From contig NZ_QAJP01000005.1 of assembly GCF_003852535.1 (NCBI RefSeq), forward strand, positions 144,403 through 208,402: a stretch of DNA of 64,000 nucleotides, given 5' to 3'. This DNA is from Herminiimonas sp. KBW02. GTDB taxonomy: Bacteria > Pseudomonadota > Gammaproteobacteria > Burkholderiales > Burkholderiaceae_D. Both the position numbers and the translations under genes were made by a program. Below the pieces are notes generated by a model that made no database searches, was not told the origin of the DNA, and was given only the letters and a program-made list of their open reading frames with translations. Positions within the stretch are counted from its first letter, which is position 1. The number at the start of each line of letters is the position of its first letter. Below are positions 36,673-45,332 of this stretch, piece by piece.

Positions 36673-37212
36673 CTATTCATCCAGCGTTTCGATGATGTGC
36701 GACAGATTGGTGTAGATGCAGAGTTCACCAGCGATGGTCAGTGATTTTTTGACGATGTCTGCTGGCGACAAGTCGGTGTTTTCCTGCAAGGCCTTGGCGG
36801 CCGATTGTGCGTAAGTACCGCCGGAGCCGATCGCGCCTATGCCGTCGTTCGGTTCGAGCACGTCGCCATTGCCGGTGATGATCAGGGTGGTTTCTTTATC
36901 GGCAACCAGCAGCATTGCTTCCAGTCGGCGCAGCATGCGATCAGTACGCCAGTCTTTGGCCAGTTCAACCGAGGCGCGCATCAGGTGGCCCTGATGCTTT
37001 TCCAGCTTGCTTTCAAAGCGTTCCAGCAGGGTGAAGGCATCTGCCGTGCCGCCGGCGAAGCCGACCAGTACTTTGCCGTTATAGACCTTGCGCACTTTGC
37101 GCGCAGTGCCTTTCATGACGATATTGCCTAATGTGACCTGGCCATCGCCGCCGAGTGCAACAATGTTGCCGCGACGTACTGACAGGATGGTGGTGCCGTG
37201 AAATTGTTCCAT
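36673..37212 (-). CDS. hslV: HslV peptidase subunit
   Basis: This is a 179-residue threonine peptidase (proteasome-like) of HslVU. After the short propeptide MEQFHG, the processed N-terminus is [19 protein letters not shown] (catalytic Thr7). The frame extends to 37329, but the ATG at 37212 is the one used in relatives, which share the MEQYHG-type propeptide. It is the first gene of hslVU. Confidence 0.97.
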   Translation of the reverse strand: MEQFHGTTILSVRRGNIVALGGDGQVTLGNIVMKGTARKVRKVYNGKVLVGFAGGTADAFTLLERFESKLEKHQGHLMRASVELAKDWRTDRMLRRLEAMLLVADKETTLIITGNGDVLEPNDGIGAIGSGGTYAQSAAKALQENTDLSPADIVKKSLTIAGELCIYTNLSHIIETLDE

Positions 37213-37334
37213 GCTTGCCTCTGAAGTGAAGTGCCGAGCTGATGAATAATCGCGCCTGGCGCGGAGATTCATGAAAAAGTGGGGGCGGCCTGAGCGATTA
37301 CAAGTCGAAATTGTGCCGCATGCGGACACGGATT

Positions 37335-38744
37335 TCAGTTTTTACGGGGGACGATGCGTACGCTGTCGGTCATGCCCATGACATTACACAATGCAACGAT
37401 GAAGTGATTCGGGCTATGCAATTCTATGGTTTTGCCGCTGCTGATCAGTGGCATCAGGTCACCGAACAGGCGTCCGGCGGCATTGAAATCCATGCGCGTC
37501 AGCTGGGAGCAGTCGAGGATAACCGGATTATGCGTATGTGCATAAGCGGCAATATTTTGTCCCAATGTATCGCTGCGGGCATCGATCAGTATCGGCATCA
37601 TGAAGTGATCGGCATCGGTCTCGTCTGTCGTTGCAGATTCTTCGTGATCCGTTGTCACTTTGTCTTGCGGCGATACAAAGGCGGGTGGTGACACTTCAAA
37701 GGTGATGCAGTAATCGATGCTGCGTTCTTCAAAATCGCTTTCGCGGTTCAGCAGGCGCAATACTTCCAGCAGGAGCAGCCATGGCGCTTCGGTTTCATCG
37801 CGCCGGCCGACTTGCAGGATACTCTGGATCTTTTCTGCCAGCTCAGGTGCGCCGACCAGGATTAGCTTGTGCCCGGATTTTTGCAGGCGCTTCAGTATAT
37901 TAAGCAGCAGGCCGCAACCGACCGGATCGACTAGCGTGACACGTGCAAATTCCAGTTTGAGCACCGGGCTCATCTCGGCCAGGTTTTTGATGCGTTCCAG
38001 TTGTTTGATAATGCCAGCGTCGAGTTTGGCCGGGAAGGCGATGCTCGGGATAGTGCCATTGCGTGCTGCGGGTGTCTGGCCGGTTTCAGCGCTGCCACCT
38101 TCACGCCAGGCGGGCGGCGACATTTCGAACTTGTTGGCAAATTCTATCGACAGGTTTTCAAACGAACTGCGTTGACCTGTGACCTGGTACAGGTCGAACA
38201 GCATGCCCCATACGGTCAACAGCGCGTTGCCTGGTGCGTCTTCTGCGATGGCATTGCGCAGCACAGGCTCTATCAGGTCAGTCTGGCCGTTGGCAAACAG
38301 GATGGCTGCTTCTTCTATGACCAGCGGCGCTTCTGATTTGGAGATGGCGACCGGACCGATGACTGTTTCTGCGCTGAGCAGGAAGGCGGTGCTGGCACCC
38401 ATGATGTCAGGCAGCATCGATGGCTGGCCCAACTGGGTTGCGGTGTCGGGTGCTTTGGTGGCTTGCGTGTCGGGCGCGCGTACATTGGTATTGAGGAATT
38501 GGCTGGCTGGCCCGGGCATGGTGTTGCCGCTGAACGGTAGCGGCTTGACGAATTCCGAAGACATTTCCGATTCGATGGCGTCGATCTTCAGTGCGGTGGC
38601 GTGTGCCGCCATGCGCTGTACGTAGTCGTTTTCGCTTTTTGCATGGACGCGCTGGTCTTCGCGTTTTTTTTGCGAAGATTCCGCCTCAGTCGGCTTGCGA
38701 GCTGGCTGTTTATCTTTCTTGCCAAAGAGCGAGAAAATCCCCAC
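37335..38744 (-). CDS. protein with two STAS-like domains
   Basis: This is a 469-residue cytoplasmic protein. An N-terminal disordered, basic segment ([24 protein letters not shown]) is followed by a middle domain and two STAS-like regions: [28 protein letters not shown] near residue 270 and [27 protein letters not shown] near residue 410. STAS proteins often act as anti-anti-sigma-type switches or scaffolds. GTG 38744 is chosen because AGGA lies 6 bases upstream and relatives begin MGLFSLFGKK; the TTG at 38762 is poorer. It is immediately upstream of hslV. Confidence 0.72.
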   Translation of the reverse strand: MGIFSLFGKKDKQPARKPTEAESSQKKREDQRVHAKSENDYVQRMAAHATALKIDAIESEMSSEFVKPLPFSGNTMPGPASQFLNTNVRAPDTQATKAPDTATQLGQPSMLPDIMGASTAFLLSAETVIGPVAISKSEAPLVIEEAAILFANGQTDLIEPVLRNAIAEDAPGNALLTVWGMLFDLYQVTGQRSSFENLSIEFANKFEMSPPAWREGGSAETGQTPAARNGTIPSIAFPAKLDAGIIKQLERIKNLAEMSPVLKLEFARVTLVDPVGCGLLLNILKRLQKSGHKLILVGAPELAEKIQSILQVGRRDETEAPWLLLLEVLRLLNRESDFEERSIDYCITFEVSPPAFVSPQDKVTTDHEESATTDETDADHFMMPILIDARSDTLGQNIAAYAHTHNPVILDCSQLTRMDFNAAGRLFGDLMPLISSGKTIELHSPNHFIVALCNVMGMTDSVRIVPRKN

Positions 38745-38763
38745 GTCTATCCTGGTAAGCAAT

Positions 38764-38870
38764 GGCGTGCAATTTTAATAGCACGCCAAGTTGTAATGCG
38801 CCTCTTGCGAGGCGGCGCCAAAAATCCGCTTAAAGGTAACACAAAGCGACCTGCCTACAAAGGCAGGTCG
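38764..38870. other. intergenic hairpin cluster upstream of the repeat
   Basis: Three hairpins lie in a row: GGCGTGC/GCACGCC (38764-38787), GCCTC/GAGGC (38800-38813) and a perfect 10-bp stem CGACCTGCCT/AGGCAGGTCG (38847-38870, loop ACAA). The last sits directly against a 34-bp palindromic repeat. Their function is unknown. Confidence 0.5.
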
Positions 38871-38903
38871 GACTCATCACCCACATATTTATGGGATGCG
38901 TTC
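38870..38903 (+). repeat. 34-bp palindromic repeat unit (copy 3)
   Basis: It aligns without gaps to the unit at 25138-25171 (shared central ATATTTAT and the GTTCTAGTGTA exit). It starts GGACTCATC and ends GATGCGTTC. A 12-bp direct repeat GCCAAAAATCCG flanks the hairpin-repeat region at 38817-38828 and 38911-38922. Confidence 0.7.
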
Positions 38904-38943
38904 TAGTGTAGCCAAAAATCCGGCTTCAGCGACACAAAACAGC

Positions 38944-40965
38944 TTAAAAACTGGTGCGTACACCAACAATCAGGCTGCGGCCGGACAGTGGTGCCACTTC
39001 ACGCAACACCGAGGTTGACAGGCGTATATCTTCATTCAACAGGTTCTTCGCGATGGCGAACCAGGTGACAGGTGTCGATTTGAAGTTTTGGGTATAAGAC
39101 AGATTGGCGTCGACCTGGGTATAGGACGGTGCGGCATAGGTCTCAAAACTGGCCAGGCGGTTTTGTTTTTCCGCGTGCAAAACCTTCAGGCCGGAGCGCC
39201 AGTTGCCTTCGCGGTAGCCGATTTCCCCGCCAAAGCGGGTGGTCGGCTGCAAGGGCAGGTTGCCGGCACCGCTCAGAGTGCCGCGCGAAGTGTCGGCAAA
39301 GCCGCGCCATGAGAAGCCATTACCACGCAGGTTGTAGCTGACTTCGGCTTCGATGCCACGGATGGTGGCATCGTTTTGCGACCAGAAGCGCTGGAGGAAT
39401 TCGCCGCTAGGATCCGGATCACCGTGGTCATCCACCATGGTGCCGTCGGTGCGGCCATAGACATAGTTCTTCACACGATTCTGGTAGACATTGGTTTTCC
39501 AGCGCAGCAGGCCTTCGGTCTTTTGCAGGCTCAGTTCGATATTGCGTGAGGTTTCCTTGCGCAGATTGGAGTCGCCAATATCAAAGGTGGCAGTCGATTC
39601 ATGCGGGCCGTTCGAGTACAGCTCTTCGATAGCCGGTGCACGTTGTGCTACCGATGCGGTCAGGCCGAGGCCGTAACCCTGGGTAAAGCTCCACAAGCCG
39701 CCGAGCGAATAGGAGCCGAGGTTGAAGTCACGCTGTACCAGACCGGACGCTGCATCCGGACGACGTTTGACGGATTCGATACGGGCACCCGCGCTGGCGC
39801 GGAAGGGGCCGAAATCGCGCTCTTCCACCAGGAAGGCGGCGACCGACTGGCTCTTGGTAACAGGAACCGTGGCGTGGCTGTGGCCGTGACCATCGTCTAC
39901 CGGTAAGGCCGAGAATTCCGAGTTTTCGGTTTGCAGGCCGAAAGTACCGCGCCAGCCGGCCAGCGGCTTATGCGTCAATTCCCAGCGTGTTTCGTTGGCC
40001 TTGTTTTTGAACTCCGTTGCAGGTGTGCCGTCTTCCAGGTTTTCCGTGTGCTTGTAGTCGGTGTAGCCTAGTTTGAAGCGGAAGGATTCAAAGTTTTCAA
40101 ATGGATTCTTGATCAGGCCAGCAACGTCGTAGCGGGTTTGCTTTTGCGTAATGTAGGATTTCTCAGCAGTTGGTATGCCGTAACGGTTGTCGTCCGCGCC
40201 GACTGATGCACCGATGTAGCCCCAGCTCTGGATGTAGGAAGCACCAAAGCCTACGCTGTTGGAACGCACATACGAATTTGGTAAACGTCCCGAACCCTGG
40301 CTAGCATCGCTGGCATTGGCGTAGCCGGGGATCTTGTAGTCATCGGCATCGCGCGCATTGCCATCGACATGCAAACCGATAGCGCCAGCTGCACCGTCGA
40401 CCGAGAAAGATCCATTCTTCATTTTGTCGGCGCTGCCAAAACGGAGTTCTGCATCGCCGGTCGGTTTGCTGTTGAGTATGGTCGGGATACGGTCATTTAC
40501 GATATTGACCACGCCGCCGATGGCACCCGAGCCGTATAGCAATGCTGCCGGGCCGCGCAGGATTTCAATCTGGCGTGCGGTAGCTGATTCACCGACTACT
40601 GCGTGGTCATTCGACAGGCTGGATGCATCCATGACCGACATACCGTTTTGCAGGATTTTGACGCGCGGGCCTTCCATGCCGCGGATGATAGGGCGCGAAG
40701 CGCCGGCACCGAAAGCCGAGGCCGATACGCCGAGTTCTTGCGACAGGGTGTCGCCTAATGAGTTGCCGAGTTTTTCACGCAGCTCATTGCCATACAGAAC
40801 TTTGGCGGGCGCCATGATTTGTGCACTTTCTTCATTGCTGAAAGGCGAGGCGGTCACGACGACTGCCGGTAAGACTTTTTCCTGCTCTTGTGCAAGGGCG
40901 GAGTTGGATAGGGAGGCGAGCGCAGATAGAACGGCGCTGGCCAACAGGGTGCGTTGGGCGATCAT
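38944..40965 (-). CDS. TonB-dependent receptor with His-rich loop (probably zinc)
   Basis: This is a 673-residue outer-membrane receptor. The signal peptide ends near residue 25 (NSALAQ) and a TonB box (VLPAVVVTAS) follows. The plug domain (about 50-160) has QIEILRGPAALLYGSGAIGGVVNIV, and a 22-strand barrel ends SGRSLIVGVRTSF. A GHGHSH segment near residue 361 looks like a metal-binding extracellular loop, as in ZnuD-type receptors. It is last of the leftward zinc-island genes. No cobalamin riboswitch lies upstream. Zinc is inferred from context and histidines; copper is an alternative. Confidence 0.87.
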   Translation of the reverse strand: MIAQRTLLASAVLSALASLSNSALAQEQEKVLPAVVVTASPFSNEESAQIMAPAKVLYGNELREKLGNSLGDTLSQELGVSASAFGAGASRPIIRGMEGPRVKILQNGMSVMDASSLSNDHAVVGESATARQIEILRGPAALLYGSGAIGGVVNIVNDRIPTILNSKPTGDAELRFGSADKMKNGSFSVDGAAGAIGLHVDGNARDADDYKIPGYANASDASQGSGRLPNSYVRSNSVGFGASYIQSWGYIGASVGADDNRYGIPTAEKSYITQKQTRYDVAGLIKNPFENFESFRFKLGYTDYKHTENLEDGTPATEFKNKANETRWELTHKPLAGWRGTFGLQTENSEFSALPVDDGHGHSHATVPVTKSQSVAAFLVEERDFGPFRASAGARIESVKRRPDAASGLVQRDFNLGSYSLGGLWSFTQGYGLGLTASVAQRAPAIEELYSNGPHESTATFDIGDSNLRKETSRNIELSLQKTEGLLRWKTNVYQNRVKNYVYGRTDGTMVDDHGDPDPSGEFLQRFWSQNDATIRGIEAEVSYNLRGNGFSWRGFADTSRGTLSGAGNLPLQPTTRFGGEIGYREGNWRSGLKVLHAEKQNRLASFETYAAPSYTQVDANLSYTQNFKSTPVTWFAIAKNLLNEDIRLSTSVLREVAPLSGRSLIVGVRTSF

Positions 40966-41038
40966 GTTACTTCCTTGAAAACGAATGTATGCGAGTGCTA
41001 GTCAGACGACGTCTGATTGCAGCAGGAGATGGTGTCGT

Positions 41039-41410
41039 TTAGGCCGCTGGTGGTGCGCGGGAAGAGAAGTGACAGAGGAGTGGTGCGTCCCACGAGATGT
41101 AGGCTGCCCACAGCGCGAGTACGCGTACGCTGGTTTGCAGTACGGGAGAGAAAGGAAGCAGTGGAGCGCCATCAGCCAGCGCCATGCCGTCGAACAGAAT
41201 ACAGGAGTGTGACTTATCGCCTGCGTACTCCAGCTCGGCCACCGCAGTGCCGTGCTCTTCCATCTGATGGTGCTGGATACTGCCCCAATCCGCGTGTTCT
41301 ATCCGGTGCCGCAAGCCCATCCATTGCGCAAACAGCACGAGCGCAACCAGCAGTGCGGCGAAGCACAGGCGGCGAGTCGTAGTAGCAGATGGCGGGTAAA
41401 TGGATTTCAC
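41039..41410 (-). CDS. DUF2946-like small membrane protein
   Basis: This is a 123-residue protein with one N-terminal helix (about 13-30). A stretch of His-containing residues and the motif HSCILFDGMALADG near residue 70 recall the DUF2946 family often found next to metal TonB receptors. The cysteine and the histidines (about 35-75) could bind a metal ion. It ends 73 bp before the receptor start and begins 8 bp after the DUF3299 stop. The family assignment is by pattern only. Confidence 0.6.
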   Translation of the reverse strand: MKSIYPPSATTTRRLCFAALLVALVLFAQWMGLRHRIEHADWGSIQHHQMEEHGTAVAELEYAGDKSHSCILFDGMALADGAPLLPFSPVLQTSVRVLALWAAYISWDAPLLCHFSSRAPPAA

Positions 41411-41418
41411 GTGGAGTC

Positions 41419-41937
41419 TTATTTATTCGAAGCCAGTGTTGCGTTATTCATGCGGTAGTACAAGCCCATAGGATCGTCTTTCATGACTTCCATTTTTCCG
41501 GAAACGATGATGGGTTCCAGTGTGTATTTGACCGGAGTTTTGGACTTCACTTCCACCACGCCTTCCGGTCCGGCCGGCAGGCAAAAGCTGCAGCTTTGCG
41601 GTACCAGCGAAATCAGGAAATGCTTTTGTTTCTCACCTGGTTCCAGCGGCATCATAAAGCCTTGTACCTTGATTTCCTGATTGTTCAGCGCCGCGATCTC
41701 TTTGCTGAATTCAGGCAGGATGCGATTCTTTACTTTCACCTGTTTCACTTTTGCCAGCGTGTTCCACGAAGTCACACCCTGGATGTCGTACAGCACCGGC
41801 ATTTGTCCAGGCGTGTTGCCGACGCCGGGTGGCGCGACGTGTTGCTGGCCTTGCGCTGGTGCTGAGCCTGCGCCGGCGGCGATTGCAAATGCCGGTGCCA
41901 GCAAAGCAAACAACAGGATACTGGTAGCAGGGCGCAT
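41419..41937 (-). CDS. DUF3299-type periplasmic protein
   Basis: This is a 172-residue secreted protein from ATG 41937 (signal peptide ending near residue 20, FAIA). It shows the DUF3299 pattern: TSWNTLAKVKQVKVKN, KVQGFMMPLEPGEKQKHFLI and SCSFCLPAGPEGVVEV, where the paired cysteines may hold a metal or a disulfide. In Pseudomonas aeruginosa a DUF3299 gene (PA4066) sits in a Zur-controlled operon with a MacB-like ABC pair, and the same combination appears here. The longer frame to 41976 has no sensible N-terminus. Confidence 0.78.
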   Translation of the reverse strand: MRPATSILLFALLAPAFAIAAGAGSAPAQGQQHVAPPGVGNTPGQMPVLYDIQGVTSWNTLAKVKQVKVKNRILPEFSKEIAALNNQEIKVQGFMMPLEPGEKQKHFLISLVPQSCSFCLPAGPEGVVEVKSKTPVKYTLEPIIVSGKMEVMKDDPMGLYYRMNNATLASNK

Positions 41938-42025
41938 GATCATTCCGTCAAGTAATCGTAAAGAGTGGTTAGGCATTGTACCGGGCGTATAGCGCTGCCT
42001 GGCAAGTGATACTTAATGTACATGC

Positions 42026-42265
42026 CTAGTGGACATGTTTCATCCCGCATAGTTTGCCTAATGCGAGACCTTTACAGGCGTTGGCAAGTTCCGCATGGCA
42101 AGCTTTTTCATCCTTGCCCTTGCTGATGCAACGCGCTGCCGCATAGTGCGCCGCCGCGATTGCCTGATGCTGGGCAATGGTTTCTTTCTTGTGTTCGCTC
42201 TCACTGTCTTTCGCTTGCGCAGAAAAGGCCAAGAGCGCGGCGCAAGTGATCAGTAAATATTTCAT
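42026..42265 (-). CDS. small secreted Cys/His-rich protein
   Basis: This is a 79-residue protein from ATG 42265; the upstream frame is rejected. The signal peptide ends near residue 18 (AQA). The mature part has HKKETIAQHQ and AAHYAAARC, four cysteines in a C-x(n)-C pattern and a C-terminal CGMKHVH. It looks like a small metal-binding or redox periplasmic protein. It lies 17 bp after the ABC permease stop and is probably in the same operon. It has no recognised family. Confidence 0.62.
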   Translation of the reverse strand: MKYLLITCAALLAFSAQAKDSESEHKKETIAQHQAIAAAHYAAARCISKGKDEKACHAELANACKGLALGKLCGMKHVH

Positions 42266-42282
42266 GTCGGCTCCATTCTGAT

Positions 42283-43497
42283 TTAGTGTGCCAGCGTGCT
42301 GGCGATATCGGTGCGATAAGCACGCAGGGCGGGTAGCGCTGCAGCGAGCAGGCCGGTACCCAGCGCGACCAGTAATAACCATGCTTCATCCGCGCTGAAC
42401 ATAAAGCCGGACAATGACAGATTCTGGTCTGCACTCAGTATGCGGCCCAATATCTCAACCGCAAGATGGCCGAGCAACCAGCCGACCGCTGCCCCTATCA
42501 ATGCCAGCAAGATACCTTCTGTCAGCAGCAAGATAAATAGTTTGGCTGGTGTCGCGCCCAGGGTGCGCAGGATCGCGAGATCGGTTTTACGTTCTTCCAG
42601 CGCGTTATACAGCGCGACGAACATGGACAGCGCTGCAGATAGCAATACGATGACAGCAATGCCGCGCAAGACATCGATGCCGACACCGAGCAGGCGGAAC
42701 AGTTTGGCCGCTTCCAGTGCAGGTTGTGCTGCCTGCAGTTCGCTCTGACTATTGATGAAGCGCGGCATGGTGACAGCTGCCAGCGGCGATGCATATTGCA
42801 CCAGCAGTGCAGTCAATTCACGCGACTCATCCATGACTTCTTTTTCCTGCGGATCGTTGGCATCCAGCCCGTGTGTTTTGTCGTGCACTTGCCAGACTGA
42901 CGCAACCGGCGTCAGGATCAGGCGGTCCAGTACGGTACCGGTAGGTTGCAGGATGCCGACCACTTTAAAGGGAGCGTCTTCGTGTACTTCCGCTGCGCCA
43001 GCCAGGCCATGCGAGCCAAAGAAGTTTGCGCCGGGCTGTGCACCGGTACGTTGTGCAGCCTGCGCGCCGAATACGGCTTGCATAGGCGCGTCAAACATTT
43101 TGCCTTGCGCCAGCGTGCCTTTGTAATGCGTGATGTAGTCGGCATTGGTGCCGACGATGCGGAAGCCGTGATAGCTGTCACCCAGGGCCAGCGGCATGAC
43201 GGCTTTCACCATACGGTTCTGTTTTAACAGCTCTTCAGCTGCGAGCGGGATATTGCCGGTCGGCGTATCGACGTGATAGATGGACGACAGTATCAATTGC
43301 AGCGGTGACCCTTTGGCACCGACGACCAGATCGATACCCTCGGCATCACGCAAGGCGTTGTCGGCAAGTTGCGTGGAAGCGGACAAGACAAACGTCATCA
43401 TCGCAATGCCGATCGCCATCAATAGCACATTAAGAATCGTGGCCAGCGGTTTGTGTCGCAGTGACTGCAGTGCCAGCGTAAAAGCGTTGAGCGTCAT
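42283..43497 (-). CDS. MacB/LolC-type ABC permease
   Basis: This is a 404-residue inner-membrane permease of the FtsX/MacB type. One N-terminal helix (about 18-38) is followed by a large periplasmic domain (about 45-270) and three C-terminal helices. The end of the periplasmic domain and the RTLGATPAKLFILLL region are family-typical. It overlaps the ATPase stop by one base, so the two are translationally coupled. In the zinc context it resembles PA4065 of P. aeruginosa. The substrate is unknown; it may move a metallophore, lipoprotein or metal chaperone rather than zinc itself. Confidence 0.88.
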   Translation of the reverse strand: MTLNAFTLALQSLRHKPLATILNVLLMAIGIAMMTFVLSASTQLADNALRDAEGIDLVVGAKGSPLQLILSSIYHVDTPTGNIPLAAEELLKQNRMVKAVMPLALGDSYHGFRIVGTNADYITHYKGTLAQGKMFDAPMQAVFGAQAAQRTGAQPGANFFGSHGLAGAAEVHEDAPFKVVGILQPTGTVLDRLILTPVASVWQVHDKTHGLDANDPQEKEVMDESRELTALLVQYASPLAAVTMPRFINSQSELQAAQPALEAAKLFRLLGVGIDVLRGIAVIVLLSAALSMFVALYNALEERKTDLAILRTLGATPAKLFILLLTEGILLALIGAAVGWLLGHLAVEILGRILSADQNLSLSGFMFSADEAWLLLVALGTGLLAAALPALRAYRTDIASTLAH

Positions 43498-44162
43498 CAG
43501 ATCGATGCTCCTGCTGCGTGTGCCTGCAGACGCAATACTTTGCCTTGCGGCAGTGCTTGCAATACGCGCGCATCGTGCGTCGAAAGGACCAGGGACGCGC
43601 CGATTTCATTGGCCTGTGCCAGCAATAAAGCGATGGCGCTGTGGCAGGACGCATCGTCCAGATTGGCGGTCGGTTCATCAGCCAGCAATAGTTGCGGGCG
43701 ATTGAACATGGCGCGCGCCAAAGCCACGCGCTGCTTTTGCCCCTGGCTTAATTGATGTGGTCTGGCTGTCGCTTTCTCACTCAGCCCTAGTGCGCTGAGC
43801 AAGGCGTCGGCGCGGCTGCTGTCGCTAACCTGACCGCTGGCATAAGCGGCGAGCAAGATGTTGTCGCGTGCATTCAGGCTGGGAATCAAAGCCAGCTTTT
43901 GCGGCAGGAAGCCGATATGCCGGCCGCGCCACAGATCTGCAGCGCGCGGCGTCAAGGTTGCAATAGATGTATCCGCGACTGTGATATCGCCACTCTGCGG
44001 CGTCAGGATGGCGGCGATCAGGTGCAGCAAGGTGGATTTGCCGCTGCCGGATGGCCCGATGACGATCGCGTGCTCGCCCTGTGCCAGGGTAAAAGCCGGT
44101 ACATGGAGTTGGGGAGTGTGCGCACCAGGATAGCGATGCGTCAGCTTGGATATTTGCAACAT
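43497..44162 (-). CDS. LolD-type ABC ATPase
   Basis: This is a 221-residue ATP-binding subunit. Walker A is IGPSGSGKSTLLHLIA (about 34-49), the signature is LSQGQKQRVALARAM, Walker B is LLLADEPTANLDD and the switch histidine is in STHDARVL. The signature has SQGQ rather than SGGQ, as in a subset of Lol/MacB ATPases. It is first of the zinc-island operon after the dksA terminator. Its start codon sits in a small TGCAAC-ATG-GTTGCA palindrome, probably by chance. Confidence 0.92.
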   Translation of the reverse strand: MLQISKLTHRYPGAHTPQLHVPAFTLAQGEHAIVIGPSGSGKSTLLHLIAAILTPQSGDITVADTSIATLTPRAADLWRGRHIGFLPQKLALIPSLNARDNILLAAYASGQVSDSSRADALLSALGLSEKATARPHQLSQGQKQRVALARAMFNRPQLLLADEPTANLDDASCHSAIALLLAQANEIGASLVLSTHDARVLQALPQGKVLRLQAHAAGASI

Positions 44163-44173
44163 GGTTGCATTCT

Positions 44174-44213
44174 ACAAAAAAACAAAGCGCGCGGATAGTG
44201 TGCCGCGCGCTTT
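44174..44213. terminator. Rho-independent terminator after dksA
   Basis: AAAGCGCGCGG (44184-44194) and CCGCGCGCTTT (44203-44213) form a strong stem; the minus strand continues with a T-run (TGTTTTTTT). It separates dksA from the ABC genes. Confidence 0.82.
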
Positions 44214-44259
44214 CTTTTACAGCAGGACAGAGAGCAGGATCAGGCGATCCCGCCATATA

Positions 44260-45216
44260 TCAGTCGCCGTACAGTTTTTGTTTCAGTTCACGACGTTGTT
44301 GCGCTTCCAGCGACAAGGTCGCGGTCGGACGAGCCAGCAGACGTGGAACGCCGATAGGTTCGCCGGTTTCTTCGCACCAGCCATATTCGCCGGAATCGAT
44401 GCTGAGCAGCGATTGCTGGACTTTTTTCAGCAACTTGCGTTCGCGGTCACGGGTACGCAACTCCAGAGCATGTTCTTCTTCTATGGTTGCGCGATCAGCC
44501 GGATCAGGGACCAGCACGGTTTCGCGCAGATGCTCGGTGGTTTCATCGGCGTTTTTCAATAACTCTTTTTCGAGTTGCTGCAGACGATCTCTGAAAAATG
44601 CGAGTTGCGCGTCATTCATGTATTCCTTTTCGCCCATCTTGAGGATTTGCGCTTCGGTTAACAATGTGGTGTCGCCTGCGACGGATGTTGATTTGCTTGA
44701 TTTGGTTGCCACTTCGCTTGCCTTCAAAACTACGGGTTTTTCAATTTTATCTGCGACCTTGGCGGCAGTCCTGGAACTGCTTGCCGTTGCTGATCGAGAT
44801 GCGTCTTTAATCGGTTTTGCTGTCACGGTGGCCGCTTTGCCGGCGGCAGCCGTGGCTTTTGTTGCTGGGCTCGCTTTGACGGCCGGCTTTGCTGCCGGTT
44901 TAGCCAATGGTTTTGCGCTTTTGACGGCGCTTGATTTTACTGCGCTTGCTTTTGCTGCTGTAACTTTTGTTTTGACAGCGGCTGTCGGCGATTTTACCGC
45001 ACTCTTAGCCGGTGTTTTCTTTGCTGCTTTCGCTGCGGGTTTGGCGACCGGTTTAGCCGCTTTGCTGGCGGGTTTAACGGCCTTGCCTGCGACTGGTTTC
45101 GCCGGTGATTTTTTGGCGGGTGCCTTGCTAACAGGCTTTGCACGCGTAGTCGCAGCAGCCTTCTTCGGGGCAATTTTTTTTGCGCTTTTTGCAGATTTTG
45201 TGACGGTTGCGTTCAT
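44260..45216 (-). CDS. dksA: DksA-like RNA polymerase regulator with histone-H1-like N-terminal tail
   Basis: This is a 318-residue protein, about twice the length of E. coli DksA (151). Residues 1-185 are Ala/Lys/Pro/Ser-rich repeats resembling bacterial histone H1 tails. The DksA core follows: coiled-coil tip DPADRA with both aspartates (about 238 and 241), the RDRERKLLKKVQQSLLSI helix and the GYCxxC region as YGWCEETGEPIGVPRLLARPTATLSLEA. The four zinc ligands are C281, T284, S302 and A305, so the zinc finger is lost (a C-minus DksA, as in DksA2 of Pseudomonas). It lies between cobW and the ABC genes. Confidence 0.9.
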   Translation of the reverse strand: MNATVTKSAKSAKKIAPKKAAATTRAKPVSKAPAKKSPAKPVAGKAVKPASKAAKPVAKPAAKAAKKTPAKSAVKSPTAAVKTKVTAAKASAVKSSAVKSAKPLAKPAAKPAVKASPATKATAAAGKAATVTAKPIKDASRSATASSSRTAAKVADKIEKPVVLKASEVATKSSKSTSVAGDTTLLTEAQILKMGEKEYMNDAQLAFFRDRLQQLEKELLKNADETTEHLRETVLVPDPADRATIEEEHALELRTRDRERKLLKKVQQSLLSIDSGEYGWCEETGEPIGVPRLLARPTATLSLEAQQRRELKQKLYGD

Positions 45217-45332
45217 AGTCCCTTGTCCTCAATGAACTTTCCCACACTCGGATCTTATCGTGCCCTGCGTGCGAGACTCACACCTTTAGCAACACCCAGG
45301 TAACCATACCCTGAGCTCAAAACCACGGTAGT

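Noticed and set aside
40966-41038. Cobalamin riboswitch upstream of the TonB receptor
   Set aside because: The gap is short and has no B12-box-like sequence; the GHGHSH segment and neighbours favour a metal.
44155-44169. TGCAAC-ATG-GTTGCA palindrome at the ABC ATPase start as a Zur box
   Set aside because: It differs from the zur-upstream palindrome and overlaps a start codon; chance or coding sequence explains it.
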